Of a stretch of 64,000 nucleotides of DNA, positions 52,450 through 62,373 are shown in pieces. A program made the translations under genes and the position numbers. The stretch is from Bin80 sp965208025 (GTDB taxonomy: Bacteria > Bacteroidota > Rhodothermia > Rhodothermales > Bin80). The notes beneath the pieces are model-generated. The model made no database searches and was not told the DNA's origin. It saw nothing but the letters and a program-made list of their open reading frames with translations. Positions within the stretch are counted from its first letter, which is position 1. Each line of letters opens with the position of its first letter. Location: positions 124,001 through 188,000 of the forward strand of contig OZ242302.1 of NCBI GenBank assembly GCA_965208025.1, read 5' to 3'.

Positions 52450-53295
52450 ATGCAACCATCTGGATTACTGAACGGCAAAAAGGGAGTGATCTTTGGAGCA
52501 CTCAATGAGACGAGTCTTGCTTGGGCAATCGCCGAAGCAGCTTTCCGGGAGGGAGCTGAATTTGCACTCTCCAATGCCCCCGTTGCAAGACGACTGGGAA
52601 CCTTGGAAGAATTATCAAAAAAAGTGAACAGTCCTCTGATCTGGGCCGATGCAACAAATAGTGAAGATTTATCCAAACTGTTTGATGAGTTGAAAGAGCA
52701 TTATGGGAACATTGATTTTATTGTTCATGCAATCGGAATGGGGGTCAATGTTCGTAAACGCCGTCCATATGAGAAGTTGAACTATGATTGGTATGCGAAG
52801 ACATTGGATATCTCCGCGGTCAGTCTTCATCGGATTGTACACCATGCCATGGAGAGTGAAGTTCTCAATCATGGGAGTTCAATTCTAACGATTTCCTATA
52901 TCGGCGCTCAGCGCTCATTCTCCCATTATTCAGAGATGGGGGATGCGAAAGCACTGTTGGAAAGCATTGTTCGTACCTGGGGCGCACGACTTGGACAACA
53001 TCATATTCGGATTAACTCCATCTCCCAGAGCCCAACGCGTACGACCGCTGGACAGGGAATTTCTGGGTTTGATGCTATGTTTGAGTTTGGAGATCAGATG
53101 TCTCCTTTGGGGAATGCCGACGCTGAGAGCTGTGGCGATTATGCAGTGACCTTACTCAGTGATCTTACTCGAATGGTGACCATGCAGACACTTTATCATG
53201 ATGGAGGTTTCAGTAGTATGGGAATTTCTGGTGCGATGGTTGAACCAATGATGAAGATGATGAATAGCGAAAACAGTGATTCTTCAGATACCTGA
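52450..53295 (+). CDS. fabI: Enoyl-[acyl-carrier-protein] reductase
   Basis: 281 aa. The SDR-like FabI fold is shown by GKKGVIFGALNETSLAWAIA, IDFIVHAIGMG and the catalytic Tyr-x6-Lys in HYSEMGDAKALLESIVRTWG, then HHIRINSISQSPTRTTAGQG and YHDGGFSSMG. It reduces trans-2-enoyl-ACP with NADH in the last step of fatty-acid elongation. The C-terminal extension (MVEPMMKMMNSENSDSSDT) is Met- and Ser-rich, slightly longer than in E. coli. It overlaps the next gene by 20 bp. Confidence 0.93.
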   Translation: MQPSGLLNGKKGVIFGALNETSLAWAIAEAAFREGAEFALSNAPVARRLGTLEELSKKVNSPLIWADATNSEDLSKLFDELKEHYGNIDFIVHAIGMGVNVRKRRPYEKLNYDWYAKTLDISAVSLHRIVHHAMESEVLNHGSSILTISYIGAQRSFSHYSEMGDAKALLESIVRTWGARLGQHHIRINSISQSPTRTTAGQGISGFDAMFEFGDQMSPLGNADAESCGDYAVTLLSDLTRMVTMQTLYHDGGFSSMGISGAMVEPMMKMMNSENSDSSDT

Positions 53296-54061
53296 TTCAA
53301 GAAAATTGGCTCATTGGCTTATTGCTATTGGCACCATCGTTGCACTTGTTTGCACATCAGGGAGTGTGTATGCAGTGCAGGAAAATGTGAGTGAAGCAGT
53401 CAACTTGTATTATGTGGTGGGGCGAACGGCTAGTCTGTATCACGATCAAGACTTGACTCGGCGCAATAAGAAACTTCAATTCAGAGAGCCAGTCAGGGTA
53501 ATTGCCAGCGAAAGATTGGTAAAAAAGGTTCGTACCATGACTGGTGAAGAGGGGTATATACGTGCAAGTGAGGTTTCAAATATATGGATTCTTGTCTCCA
53601 AGCGTCGTAAGGAGGTCACCCTACATAGAGGGATGCGAATACTATCAACGTTTACGGCAGATTTTGGATATAATTCATTCTCCGATAAAGTCATTCGTGG
53701 GTCCAATGAGGACCCCGATCACTGGAGAACCCCGGAGGGAGTTTTCTATGTGGTTAGAAAAAATCCTCAGAGTCAGTTTTACAAAGCTTTTTTACTGAAT
53801 TACCCCAATCGCGAAGATGCTGAGCGAGGAGTTCAGGATGGACTGATCAGCCAGCGACAATTCAATGCCATCATGAGAGCTGATCGGAATGGAACTGCTC
53901 CACCAATGGAGACTCCCCTTGGAGGGATGATTGAGATTCATGGGCACGGTACAGACCGAGCCTCCAATTGGACACAGGGATGTGTTGCTGTTCATGATAA
54001 GCACATGGACCATATGTGGGCTTATGTTCGGGTGGGAACCCCCGTTGTCATTGAAAAATAA
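53276..54061 (+). CDS. L,D-transpeptidase (YkuD) with SH3-like domain
   Basis: 261 aa from GTG 53276, which overlaps fabI by 20 bp. After a signal segment (LAHWLIAIGTIVALVCTSGS) comes an SH3-like region (YYVVGRTASLYHD, EEGYIRASEV), then the YkuD domain WILVSKRRKEVTLHRGMRIL, RTPEGVFYVVRKN and the active site GGMIEIHGHGTDRASNWTQG followed by CVAV with the catalytic Cys. It makes 3-3 peptidoglycan cross-links or attaches proteins. The overlap with fabI suggests translational coupling. Confidence 0.9.
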   Translation: MILQIPDSRKLAHWLIAIGTIVALVCTSGSVYAVQENVSEAVNLYYVVGRTASLYHDQDLTRRNKKLQFREPVRVIASERLVKKVRTMTGEEGYIRASEVSNIWILVSKRRKEVTLHRGMRILSTFTADFGYNSFSDKVIRGSNEDPDHWRTPEGVFYVVRKNPQSQFYKAFLLNYPNREDAERGVQDGLISQRQFNAIMRADRNGTAPPMETPLGGMIEIHGHGTDRASNWTQGCVAVHDKHMDHMWAYVRVGTPVVIEK

Positions 54062-54348
54062 CAGTCCTCTTGGTTTCATTGAGCAATCTTGATGGAATGC
54101 CACATTCTCGTGGGGATCATCCATGAACGATGAGATATGCTCCTTCACCATCTTACGAAGATCAAGCGTTAATTGAGATTGCATAGGCATAGAAGTGACA
54201 CGACGATCTGGCTAACAGGATGGAATCCTGAGTTAGAACTGTCAATGTGCAAAAATAAAAACGCACCGTTCATTGAAAACTTGGTGGAAATCAGGCGGTT
54301 CACACGTTAGAACCTCAGATTCCGTACATTCCTGCATAACTATTCATT

Positions 54349-54615
54349 ATGCAGTCTAATGTAAGAACAAATCAGGATGATCATCAGTTAGGACAAGATT
54401 CAGACATGTTGTGGGGCAATCGGATCTATTTCAGTTCTCAATCCCTTCTGCTTCAAGTGATCAAAGATTTGACAGAACATAGTATCAGCTTAGCCCAAAG
54501 TCATCTTTACTTTTTGACCAATTTCTTTTCGCGGTATTCAAAGGGGCAGATTGGAATGCTGGTTTATTTCGTGACGTCTTTCAACCTATTCGCTCTTACC
54601 GCAGTTGAATCTTAA
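54349..54615 (+). CDS. Hypothetical protein (88 aa), uncertain
   Basis: An open frame MQSNVRTNQDDHQLGQDSDM ending in a hydrophobic stretch GQIGMLVYFVTSFNLFALTA. No family is recognised. It ends 35 bp before the next gene. The weak coding character and no ribosome site keep it uncertain; 54062-54348 has nothing else. Confidence 0.3.
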   Translation: MQSNVRTNQDDHQLGQDSDMLWGNRIYFSSQSLLLQVIKDLTEHSISLAQSHLYFLTNFFSRYSKGQIGMLVYFVTSFNLFALTAVES

Positions 54616-54649
54616 CAAAGGGGTGAGGCGTACAGTAATCAAGTATAAG

Positions 54650-56029
54650 ATGGGAAACGTGAACAGACTCTTTACACTCTTATTACTTTCCTTGGTCGCT
54701 ACTGGCTCTATTGCGCAGGACCGAGCTCCTAAGCCGTTGGAATTGGATTCCGTTATCACCAAGGGGACAGTTTTTGTGGTTCCAGTCAATGGGATGATTG
54801 ACAATGGATTGGCTCGGTACATTGAGCGAGCTGTTGCTGATGCGATGAACGAGAATGCAGTCCTGACGATTTTCCAGATTGATACTTTTGGGGGGCTTGT
54901 GGATGCTGCGGATAAAATTAGAAAAACTTTATTAGATGCACAGATGCCCACCGCTGCGTTCATTGATAAAAATGCAGCATCTGCAGGTGCTCTGATCTCT
55001 TATGCTGCAGATCGTATTATCATGGTGCCTGGTGCCTCAATTGGAGCGGCTACTGTTGTGGAGGGAACGAGTGGAGAGGAGGCGCCTGATAAATACCAGA
55101 GTTATATGCGGGGGTTGATGCGTTCAACAGCGGAAGCAAACGGACGTGATCCTGACATTGCCCAATCCATGGTGGATCCATCCATTGAGATTGAGGGTGT
55201 CTCAGAGGAGGGGAAAGTACTGACGCTTAGTTCGTCCGAAGCCCTCAACCTAGGCGTTGCAGACCAAGTTCTGGGTTCCACTGAGGAAGTGATTGCTGCC
55301 TACGGGTTGGAAACCCCTGATCTGGTCGCACATAGCGAAACGGGCACCGAGCGCTTGCTGAGATTTCTTGGATCCCCCGTTGTTCAGTCCATTCTGATGC
55401 TAATGATGTTGGGAGGGCTGTATTTTGAGTTGCAAACTCCTGGGGTAGGGTTCCCTGGCGCTGTTGCGCTCCTCGGAATTGCACTCTTCTTTGCCCCACA
55501 CTATCTGTTGGGATTGGTGGAGATTTGGGAGGTTCTTGTTTTTGTGCTTGGAGTTGGGCTGATCATCGTGGAGTTATTTTTATTTCCAGGGTTTGGGGTT
55601 GCTGGGATTTCGGGAGTCGTATTGATATTTTTCTCCCTGATTGCTGCACTGGTTGGGAATGTAGGACTCTCATTTCCTCCAATTGGTGCAATGATGCCAA
55701 GTGTATACACATTAGCAGTCACCATGATACTTCTGGTCGCGAGCGCGGTCATGATTGGCCGCATGTTCCCTGAATCTCAAGCTGCGAATGTGCTCGTATT
55801 AAAACCGGAACTTAGTAGTAGTGAGGGATACACCAGCGCATCTTCTCACATGGAGTATCTTGGGAAAGTAGGTCCAACAATTACAGATCTTCGCCCCTCT
55901 GGTGCCATGTTGATTAATCAGGAACGGGTGGACGTCATTACCGCCGGCGAATATATTGATCAAGGAGTAATGGTTCGCGTCGTTCGTGTAAATGGAAATC
56001 GAGTTGAAGTAAGAACTCACGAGGTATAG
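54650..56029 (+). CDS. NfeD/ClpP-type membrane serine protease (long form)
   Basis: 459 aa from ATG 54650 (MGNVNRLFTLLLLSLVATGS, signal peptide). ClpP-like domain: VFVVPVNGMIDNGLARYIER, FQIDTFGGLVDAADKI, FIDKNAASAGALISYAADRI (catalytic Ser in NAASAGAL) and SIGAATVV. About five membrane segments follow (QSILMLMMLGGLYFELQTPG, LVFVLGVGLIIVELFLFPGF) and the NfeD OB-fold (LGKVGPTITDLRPSGAMLIN, VMVRVVRVNGNRVEVRT). Long NfeD proteases cleave hydrophobic membrane targets and work near stomatins. No stomatin is seen here; a short NfeD partner follows by 2 bp. Confidence 0.93.
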   Translation: MGNVNRLFTLLLLSLVATGSIAQDRAPKPLELDSVITKGTVFVVPVNGMIDNGLARYIERAVADAMNENAVLTIFQIDTFGGLVDAADKIRKTLLDAQMPTAAFIDKNAASAGALISYAADRIIMVPGASIGAATVVEGTSGEEAPDKYQSYMRGLMRSTAEANGRDPDIAQSMVDPSIEIEGVSEEGKVLTLSSSEALNLGVADQVLGSTEEVIAAYGLETPDLVAHSETGTERLLRFLGSPVVQSILMLMMLGGLYFELQTPGVGFPGAVALLGIALFFAPHYLLGLVEIWEVLVFVLGVGLIIVELFLFPGFGVAGISGVVLIFFSLIAALVGNVGLSFPPIGAMMPSVYTLAVTMILLVASAVMIGRMFPESQAANVLVLKPELSSSEGYTSASSHMEYLGKVGPTITDLRPSGAMLINQERVDVITAGEYIDQGVMVRVVRVNGNRVEVRTHEV

Positions 56030-56031
56030 AC

Positions 56032-56514
56032 GTGGAAATTCTTGTTCCCATTGTGTGCATTTTGGCGGGACTCCTCTTGATCACAGTGGAGGTCTACCTT
56101 GTTCCCGGATTCAATGTGATTGGGATCTTGGGAGCTTTACTCATGATCTTCGCAGTGGGATATACATATACCGAGTCAGGTTTGCTCGGTGGAACGATTG
56201 CATTATCAAGCACTCTGGGTAGTGGTATTATTCTTTTTGTTGTGCTTTGGCGATCGGGAGCCTGGGATCGGTTTATACTTTCTACCACGCTCAAGACAGA
56301 GTCCAACGCGGCAAGTCGCGAAAGTGACGAAAGGGCACGTTATTTGGGAAGGACAGGCATCGCAATGACACCTCTTCGTCCTACTGGGATCGTAGAGATT
56401 GATGGAGAACGGGTTGAGGTCTCAACCGAAGGCGAATTTATTGCGGCAGGAAGTAATATTCGCATCGTTGCGATGGATCGACGCAGGTTCTTTGCTCGTT
56501 TAGAAATGGTATAG
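56032..56514 (+). CDS. Short NfeD-like membrane protein
   Basis: 160 aa from GTG 56032, two bases after the long NfeD stop. Two or three membrane segments (IVCILAGLLLITVEVYLVPG, GTIALSSTLGSGIILFVVLW) precede an OB-fold (YLGRTGIAMTPLRPTGIVEI, GERVEVSTEGEFIAAGSNIR). It parallels the C-terminus of the neighbour, so the pair probably arose by duplication. It lacks the protease domain. Convergent with the receptor gene on the minus strand, 7 bp apart. Confidence 0.88.
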   Translation: MEILVPIVCILAGLLLITVEVYLVPGFNVIGILGALLMIFAVGYTYTESGLLGGTIALSSTLGSGIILFVVLWRSGAWDRFILSTTLKTESNAASRESDERARYLGRTGIAMTPLRPTGIVEIDGERVEVSTEGEFIAAGSNIRIVAMDRRRFFARLEMV

Positions 56515-56521
56515 AACATCG

Positions 56522-59284
56522 CTACCATTGGAGTTGGGCTGAGACGGTGGCTGTGCGCCCAATCAGATAACTCGTTTCTTCAACAAGGATCTGGTCGTCA
56601 GTTCCAAACTGGTTACGCTCTTGTAGGTATTTGTATGCGGGGTTTCTGCGGTCAAATGCATTGAGCAGATCTATTCGAAGCTGAAAGGTTCGGTTGGATC
56701 GGTCATTCACGTTTACGGCAATCCCTAAATCTAACTGACTAAATGGGGCAAGCGTATGTCCCTCGGCGGTTGGATCCTCAAATGAAAAATCATCAAATGT
56801 GGCTGCATACTCAATGTTGGATCCCAACAGATCATAGTACGCCTGTTTGAAAGCCCATTTACGTCCCCACGCTCCATGCCACCGAATGATTCCCTCCAGT
56901 GCTGGGATTGGCTTAAAGGCGAACTTAAACTGAAACTGTTGCGGTACATTCCAGGGGACAGGAATAAGTGTCGGTTCATTATTGCGGAATGTATACTCAC
57001 GTTTTGACTCACTCCGCTCAAAGCGCATCGCAAAATTAAGTTTTTCACCGTTTCGACGCAATTCCAGAGAGGTCCCATAGACCAAACCGCTGGTCTCACT
57101 TGCAAACTGATCAATCATATTGATGAAGGTTGTATCTGGTTCTTGATTCCAGAGCATGGGATAATCCACCCGGTAGAGGCGGCGCTGGTCCTTGTAGTAA
57201 TATTCAACCCCCAGCTGCCAATTTGTCCAAAGCTGTGCAGAGAGGTCAATGGTGTAATGGTTGGAATGAGGCGCCTGGAGAGTTTCGTCCACTGGGATCC
57301 AAAAACGAGTTGTAGGGACAATAGAACTCGGACTGATCGTAGCAATCTCAAACTGATTCAAAAATTGATAATATACACCAGTTGCCAAACGGAGCGAAAC
57401 GCCATAACCATCCCGATAAGGAGACTTCAACAGTAATGCCGTACGAGGCTCTAAATGCCATCTTTCTTGCGTGCGAAGCAGTGTAACCAAAAATCCAGAC
57501 GTCAACTCTACCCAAGGACGAGGAATCCATTGGTGCTGGAAATAACCCGACAACATGAAAGAGTTTCTTTCATGTTCAAGCCGTCGAGGGAAGACATGTT
57601 GGATACTAAACTGGTGATCAATCCAGGATAGATCTAAACCCGCTTGAAGGATTCCCTGTGCATAGTTTTTGGTAATGGAAATGCCAAGATCATCGTTGGA
57701 AATCCCATTTTGATCGCTCGTCTCAACGGAATTATACCTGAACAAGTTGAACGCGGCATGCACACTATTCTGACGATCAAGTCCGCCATAGTTATGAGAG
57801 AATGAATATATTCCCTTACGCCAGGAAAAACGCCAAGTGAACGAATCGGATATCGTATGCTGCCAATAGACACGTAGATTATGATTTTCCCACGCATGTC
57901 GATCCGGCGGAATCAGTCTGTTGGTGGTATCCTTTGGAGCGGATAGGAGGCGTCCCTCAAATTTACTGTTTCCCGTATAGAGAGAGCCGCCTAATTCACT
58001 TCCATTATTTAGGTCTATCTTTGTTGCGGCATGGAAATCATTGAAATTAATGTTCGGTAACGAAGGAAGGGGGGGCTTCTGAAGTCGATCCACGAGAGTA
58101 TAGTATCCCTGCTCAAATGCCCGTTTAAGTGGATAGATGCTGGCCCGAATGAGAAATTCATCTGGACGGTTCCAATCACGCAGCAACTCATCAACACTTT
58201 CGCTGCGTAAGTTACTCCACCAGTCATTCCATATACTCGTTCTAAAGGCTCCCATCAAAGATAGATTCGCCTCCTGCAGGTTCATCTTTGTGGTGATGCG
58301 GGCATTGAATGAAATTGGATCTACTTGCATTTCAACTGCCCGTTTAGAATCCAGAGAGTGTTCGGCGTTTATGATCCCCGCCAAAAAGCTCCCATGTTCT
58401 ACGTTAAAACCAGCTTTGCGGACAGTGATCTGATCAATGGCAAAGGGGTTGAAAATTCCAAAAAGTCCCAAATGAATGGGCTCAAACACGACATTTCCAT
58501 CCAACCTGAATTGATGCTCACCAATCCCGCTTCCCTGAATATGAATATCACTCGTAGTGAGATCAATGTAGAGTCCAGCCACATCGCGAAGGCTGCGAAC
58601 GATGTCGGGGGTGCCAAGTCCAGTGATCTGTCTTAGATCTTCGGGTCTTCGGGTATCCATCTCAAATGGCCGATCACTGATCATGAATGGAAGTGGAGCG
58701 GGTAGGGGGGAGGCGGTGACCTCCAGGGGGAGCCCCTGAATCACCCATTCGGTCATGTGAATGTCAAGAGACTGAACAGAATCCGCAGGGAATGTGAGCT
58801 GCAGATCTTCCGAAAGGAAGCCCACATGGCTGACCTGAATTTTTACCGAATTTTGAGGGGTGGTGGAAAGGATGAACTGACCATCCAAATTTGAAGTGGT
58901 GCCTTGTGATGTTTCTACGATCCTGATATGTGCCCCCCGTAGAGGCTTACCGCTTTCAGCAGAATAGACCGTTCCAATAAGCGTGGAAACCTGAGTGTCA
59001 GAAGGTTGAAGTAAGTAGGTACCGCTGGATTGACGAAAATAGGTCACCCCCGTTCCGCTCAGTAAATACTCAATATCCGCATCTGCGGTACTTGCTAGTG
59101 GTTCGCTCCAGATGGTGTAACGATCCTGGAGTGTGTTGGAAGAATAAGAAAGATCAACCCCCCAATGAGATTGGAAGTTCTGAACAGCGTCAAGAAGAGG
59201 GTGGAGAGCTTGAGCAACCGAAGTCGGGACACTTCCAAAGAGTGCGGCAGACAAAACGGCCAAGCAACAAATTAGAACGCGCAC
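56522..59284 (-). CDS. TonB-dependent receptor with STN signalling domain
   Basis: 920 aa from GTG 59284 with a signal peptide. It begins with a secretin/TonB short N-terminal domain (QNFQSHWGVDLSYSSNTLQD, YLLSGTGVTYFRQSSGTYLL) typical of transducers in FecIRA-type surface signalling, then a CarboxypepD_reg domain (LIGTVYSAESGKPLRGAHIR), plug (GTPDIVRSLRDVAGLYIDLT, DIHIQGSGIGEHQFRLDG) and a barrel ending TVSAQLQW. FecR and a sigma factor lie directly upstream on the same strand, so this is a complete signalling set. Ligand unknown. Confidence 0.92.
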   Translation of the reverse strand: MRVLICCLAVLSAALFGSVPTSVAQALHPLLDAVQNFQSHWGVDLSYSSNTLQDRYTIWSEPLASTADADIEYLLSGTGVTYFRQSSGTYLLQPSDTQVSTLIGTVYSAESGKPLRGAHIRIVETSQGTTSNLDGQFILSTTPQNSVKIQVSHVGFLSEDLQLTFPADSVQSLDIHMTEWVIQGLPLEVTASPLPAPLPFMISDRPFEMDTRRPEDLRQITGLGTPDIVRSLRDVAGLYIDLTTSDIHIQGSGIGEHQFRLDGNVVFEPIHLGLFGIFNPFAIDQITVRKAGFNVEHGSFLAGIINAEHSLDSKRAVEMQVDPISFNARITTKMNLQEANLSLMGAFRTSIWNDWWSNLRSESVDELLRDWNRPDEFLIRASIYPLKRAFEQGYYTLVDRLQKPPLPSLPNINFNDFHAATKIDLNNGSELGGSLYTGNSKFEGRLLSAPKDTTNRLIPPDRHAWENHNLRVYWQHTISDSFTWRFSWRKGIYSFSHNYGGLDRQNSVHAAFNLFRYNSVETSDQNGISNDDLGISITKNYAQGILQAGLDLSWIDHQFSIQHVFPRRLEHERNSFMLSGYFQHQWIPRPWVELTSGFLVTLLRTQERWHLEPRTALLLKSPYRDGYGVSLRLATGVYYQFLNQFEIATISPSSIVPTTRFWIPVDETLQAPHSNHYTIDLSAQLWTNWQLGVEYYYKDQRRLYRVDYPMLWNQEPDTTFINMIDQFASETSGLVYGTSLELRRNGEKLNFAMRFERSESKREYTFRNNEPTLIPVPWNVPQQFQFKFAFKPIPALEGIIRWHGAWGRKWAFKQAYYDLLGSNIEYAATFDDFSFEDPTAEGHTLAPFSQLDLGIAVNVNDRSNRTFQLRIDLLNAFDRRNPAYKYLQERNQFGTDDQILVEETSYLIGRTATVSAQLQW

Positions 59285-59338
59285 GAAAAAAAGGCAGAGC
59301 CAGCTTTATCAAGGATGATGTAGCGTGCGCAAGGGTAG

Positions 59339-60265
59339 CTAACGAGGCGCTAACTCAAATCCACCGCGAACCACACGATACTCGCAATTTAACGCGCAAA
59401 TGTCGCGAATGATTTCTTCAGCACTTTCGGGGGCTTCCTTGAGGATCCCAATGGGAAGAGATTCAAGATCGGATGATACAAAAGAAATCTCTACATCATA
59501 ACGTCGTTCAATCTCCTTGGCGACATTTCCGAGTGGTTCAGAGGAGAACTTGAATTCACCATCAGCCCAATTGTATGTCTCGCCTGAGGTTTGGTAGCGA
59601 AGGGGGGACTGACCATCCGGTTGAATACGGGCAGATTCGCCTGCCAGCAAAGTAACTGCAGACTCAGGTGCGGCATGAGGAATCACACGAACCTCTCCCG
59701 ACTTGACCTTCACATCTGTGCCAGCATCAATCTCGTCGGGCCAGGCACGAACATTGAACGAGGTTCCAAGCACTTGAGTTTGTGCATCAAAAGATTCTAC
59801 CGAAAATGGAATAGAACTTGGTAGAACTTCCAAATAGATCTCACCCTGCTTCAAGATCAGTTCACGAGATGTTTCGCCAAATTTTTTATTGTATTCAAAA
59901 TGAGTGCCACTATTGAGGAGTACCGTACTCCCATCAGGCAATTGATACGACAGTTGCTCTCCAAGTGGTGCAGTCACAGAAACAGGCTGTTGCAAGAGCA
60001 AAAAGCCAACGGCCAAGATCAAAGCAAAACAGGCGGCCAGTGACGTAACACTCCGCCAAGTCATCAATCGTTTCAATCGGAATCTTGTGGCGTGATCAAT
60101 ATGGGGCCACATATCTCTACATACATGCTCAAACTCGTCATCAGAAGGCTCATCTGCGTAGTACGCAGTGGAGAGATCCCAAACTCTCAAGGTAGAGGGA
60201 ATTTCGGAATAATCCAGATGAGCCAGAATTTCGTCTGGCAGAGATGGTCTAGGGGTTGTGCTCAT
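59339..60265 (-). CDS. FecR-type anti-sigma factor
   Basis: 308 aa from ATG 60265 (MSTTPRPSLPDEILAHLDYS). Cytoplasmic part first, then a membrane segment (VTSLAACFALILAVGFLLLQ), then the periplasmic FecR domain (YQLPDGSTVLLNSGTHFEYN, RELILKQGEIYLEVLPSSIP, FSVESFDAQTQVLGTSFNVR) and a C-terminal STN-like piece (YDVEISFVSSDLESLPIGIL) that would contact the receptor. It holds the sigma factor until signalled by the receptor. It overlaps the sigma gene by 17 bp. Confidence 0.93.
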   Translation of the reverse strand: MSTTPRPSLPDEILAHLDYSEIPSTLRVWDLSTAYYADEPSDDEFEHVCRDMWPHIDHATRFRLKRLMTWRSVTSLAACFALILAVGFLLLQQPVSVTAPLGEQLSYQLPDGSTVLLNSGTHFEYNKKFGETSRELILKQGEIYLEVLPSSIPFSVESFDAQTQVLGTSFNVRAWPDEIDAGTDVKVKSGEVRVIPHAAPESAVTLLAGESARIQPDGQSPLRYQTSGETYNWADGEFKFSSEPLGNVAKEIERRYDVEISFVSSDLESLPIGILKEAPESAEEIIRDICALNCEYRVVRGGFELAPR

Positions 60266-60884
60266 GTAACTGCCGGTCTTTGTGCAAGTTATGAAGCTTT
60301 TGACGAAGATCTCGCAAGGCAAGCATCACATGCGTGTTTACAGTCCGTGGAGTAAGGTTCATGATGGAAGCAATTTCTGCATGGGTGAGCCCTTCAAAAC
60401 GGCTGAGCATGAAAGCTTGGCGGCGACGAGGGGGTAGGCCATCAATCCACTGGCGAACATGCTCCTCCAACATATCAAAGTCAACCTGTTCATCTGGACC
60501 TGGTGTGTTTTCAATGGCAACCTCATCAGCTTCTACACCGTCGGAATAGTGGGAGTCACGTAACAAGTTGAATGCCCGGTTACGAACCATTGTGTACATG
60601 AGAGCAAGTAAGGATTTACTTGGGTCAAGCGTGGCTCTCTTTTCCCAAACTTTGACAAACGCATCCTGTACAATATCTCGTGACACATCTTCATCTTTTG
60701 TAAACCTCCAGCAAAACCGGATCAGAGTGACATGCAATTCCTCAAATAATTCCTGAAAAGCCCCTCGGTCTGAGTTAGCCAAGCGCCTACTGATGTCGGA
60801 CAACTTGGCAGATCGAGAAAGTGAGGATTCCCTTTTATCACTATTGTCACTCAGTTCAAGTTTTGGTTTAACATGTTTATTCAT
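60249..60884 (-). CDS. ECF RNA polymerase sigma factor
   Basis: 211 aa with sigma region 2 (FQELFEELHVTLIRFCWRFT, DVSRDIVQDAFVKVWEKRAT) and region 4 (WIDGLPPRRRQAFMLSRFEG, LTHAEIASIMNLTPRTVNTH). The spacing and sequence fit the Bacteroidetes FecI-like group. It is coupled to FecR by overlap and probably turns on the receptor operon. An AT-rich 136-bp region (60885-61020) lies upstream. Confidence 0.94.
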   Translation of the reverse strand: MNKHVKPKLELSDNSDKRESSLSRSAKLSDISRRLANSDRGAFQELFEELHVTLIRFCWRFTKDEDVSRDIVQDAFVKVWEKRATLDPSKSLLALMYTMVRNRAFNLLRDSHYSDGVEADEVAIENTPGPDEQVDFDMLEEHVRQWIDGLPPRRRQAFMLSRFEGLTHAEIASIMNLTPRTVNTHVMLALRDLRQKLHNLHKDRQLHEHNP

Positions 60885-61020
60885 TTACACATGTCTGGGG
60901 TTGAATAACGAATGGAAAATCAAAAATCTGCACAAATCGCCAAATTTCAGTTGATAAGCAAGCTCATATATTAAAGTAAAACATTAACAACATGAATCTA
61001 TGATTATACTATATAGATAG

Positions 61021-62373
61021 TTAAACCATCACCCCAGCGAGGGTAGCAGTCATCAGATTCGCCAGAAACCCGGCGAGGACGGCCCTGATTCCCAATTCGG
61101 CAATGAGTGAACGCTGATTGGGTGCAAGTGGAGTAACGCCTCCAATTTGAATTGCAATAGAGGAAAAATTTGCAAAACCGCACAAAGCAAATGTGGCTAT
61201 CGTAATTGCTTTCTGAGAGATCATCCCTGCCTGCATAGAGTCAGCCAACTGTAAATATGCGACAAATTCATTGGCAACGATCTTGTACCCAAGCATAGAT
61301 CCTATGGACAGAACATCCTCCGCAGGGATCCCGATCATCCAGGCAATCGGTGAGAATACCCAGCCCAGGATTTTGCCCATGGTTAATTCAATCCCGAAGA
61401 GGCCACCTCCCATGCCAAGAATATAGTCCATCATTGCTAACAAAGCAATGAAAGCCAAAAGGATTGCAGAAATATTCAATACAAGTTTCAGTCCATCGCG
61501 AGCACCACTGGCAGCAGCATCAATTACATTCTTCGAATCCGTAATCTTCGGAAGTTCTACCTTTCCGAGTGTACTGGGTTGGTTGGTTTCTGGAACGAGA
61601 ATTTTGCTGAGTATGATTGCGGCTGGCGCGGACATAAGACTTGCGCCAAGAAGATGTTCTGCGAATCTCAACTGTGCAACATCAATAGGTATACCTTGAG
61701 TTGCGGCAAACGGAACAGCCAGAAAAGCGATGTAAGCTGCCATCACTCCACCTGCCATCGTAGACATCCCTGCACTCATCAAAGTCATCATTTCTGAGCG
61801 TGTAAGATTTGCTAAATATGGTCGGATCACCAGAGGTGCCTCGGTTTGACCGACAAAGATATTGGCTGCCACACATAACGACTCCGCTCCGCTGGATTTT
61901 AACAATTTGACTACGATTCTCGCCATGAATTGAACGATTCGCTGCATGAGGCCAAGATGATACAAGATGGCCATAAGAGACGCGAAGAAGATGATGGTTG
62001 GTAGCACTTGGAACGCAATTGCAGTTCCCCAGCTTTGTCCGATCAGCAGAGGTGTGCCTGGCTCCACACTTCCACTTGGGGGGAGAGCGATGTCCCCAAG
62101 CACGAACTGAGCCCCCTCGGTTGTGAATTGCAACATTTTCACAAAAATAGAACTGACTCCCGAAAAGAAGAATTTGGGCCAGCCAAGTGGAGCAAAAAAA
62201 TCGCCCATAGCATTTCCCTTGAGAACGAATAGAGCGATCAATATCTGTGCCAAGATTCCGATGACAATCAGACGCCAACTGACTAAACGCCGATTTTCGG
62301 AAAAGAGCAACGCCACACCGATTAACATTGAGAGCCCGATCATGGCCCGAGCAGCAGAGACCGTAAATTCCAT
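61021..62373 (-). CDS. NupC-type nucleoside permease
   Basis: 450 aa concentrative nucleoside transporter with about ten membrane segments. The family motifs are present: GQSWGTAIAFQVLPTIIFFA, AANIFVGQTEAPLVIRPYLA, MTLMSAGMSTMAGGVMAAYI, SLMSAPAAIILSKILVPE, GYKIVANEFVAYLQLA and ATFALCGFANFSSIAIQIGG. It takes up nucleosides with Na+ or H+. A single gene; no nucleosidase or phosphorylase adjacent in the window. Confidence 0.94.
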   Translation of the reverse strand: MEFTVSAARAMIGLSMLIGVALLFSENRRLVSWRLIVIGILAQILIALFVLKGNAMGDFFAPLGWPKFFFSGVSSIFVKMLQFTTEGAQFVLGDIALPPSGSVEPGTPLLIGQSWGTAIAFQVLPTIIFFASLMAILYHLGLMQRIVQFMARIVVKLLKSSGAESLCVAANIFVGQTEAPLVIRPYLANLTRSEMMTLMSAGMSTMAGGVMAAYIAFLAVPFAATQGIPIDVAQLRFAEHLLGASLMSAPAAIILSKILVPETNQPSTLGKVELPKITDSKNVIDAAASGARDGLKLVLNISAILLAFIALLAMMDYILGMGGGLFGIELTMGKILGWVFSPIAWMIGIPAEDVLSIGSMLGYKIVANEFVAYLQLADSMQAGMISQKAITIATFALCGFANFSSIAIQIGGVTPLAPNQRSLIAELGIRAVLAGFLANLMTATLAGVMV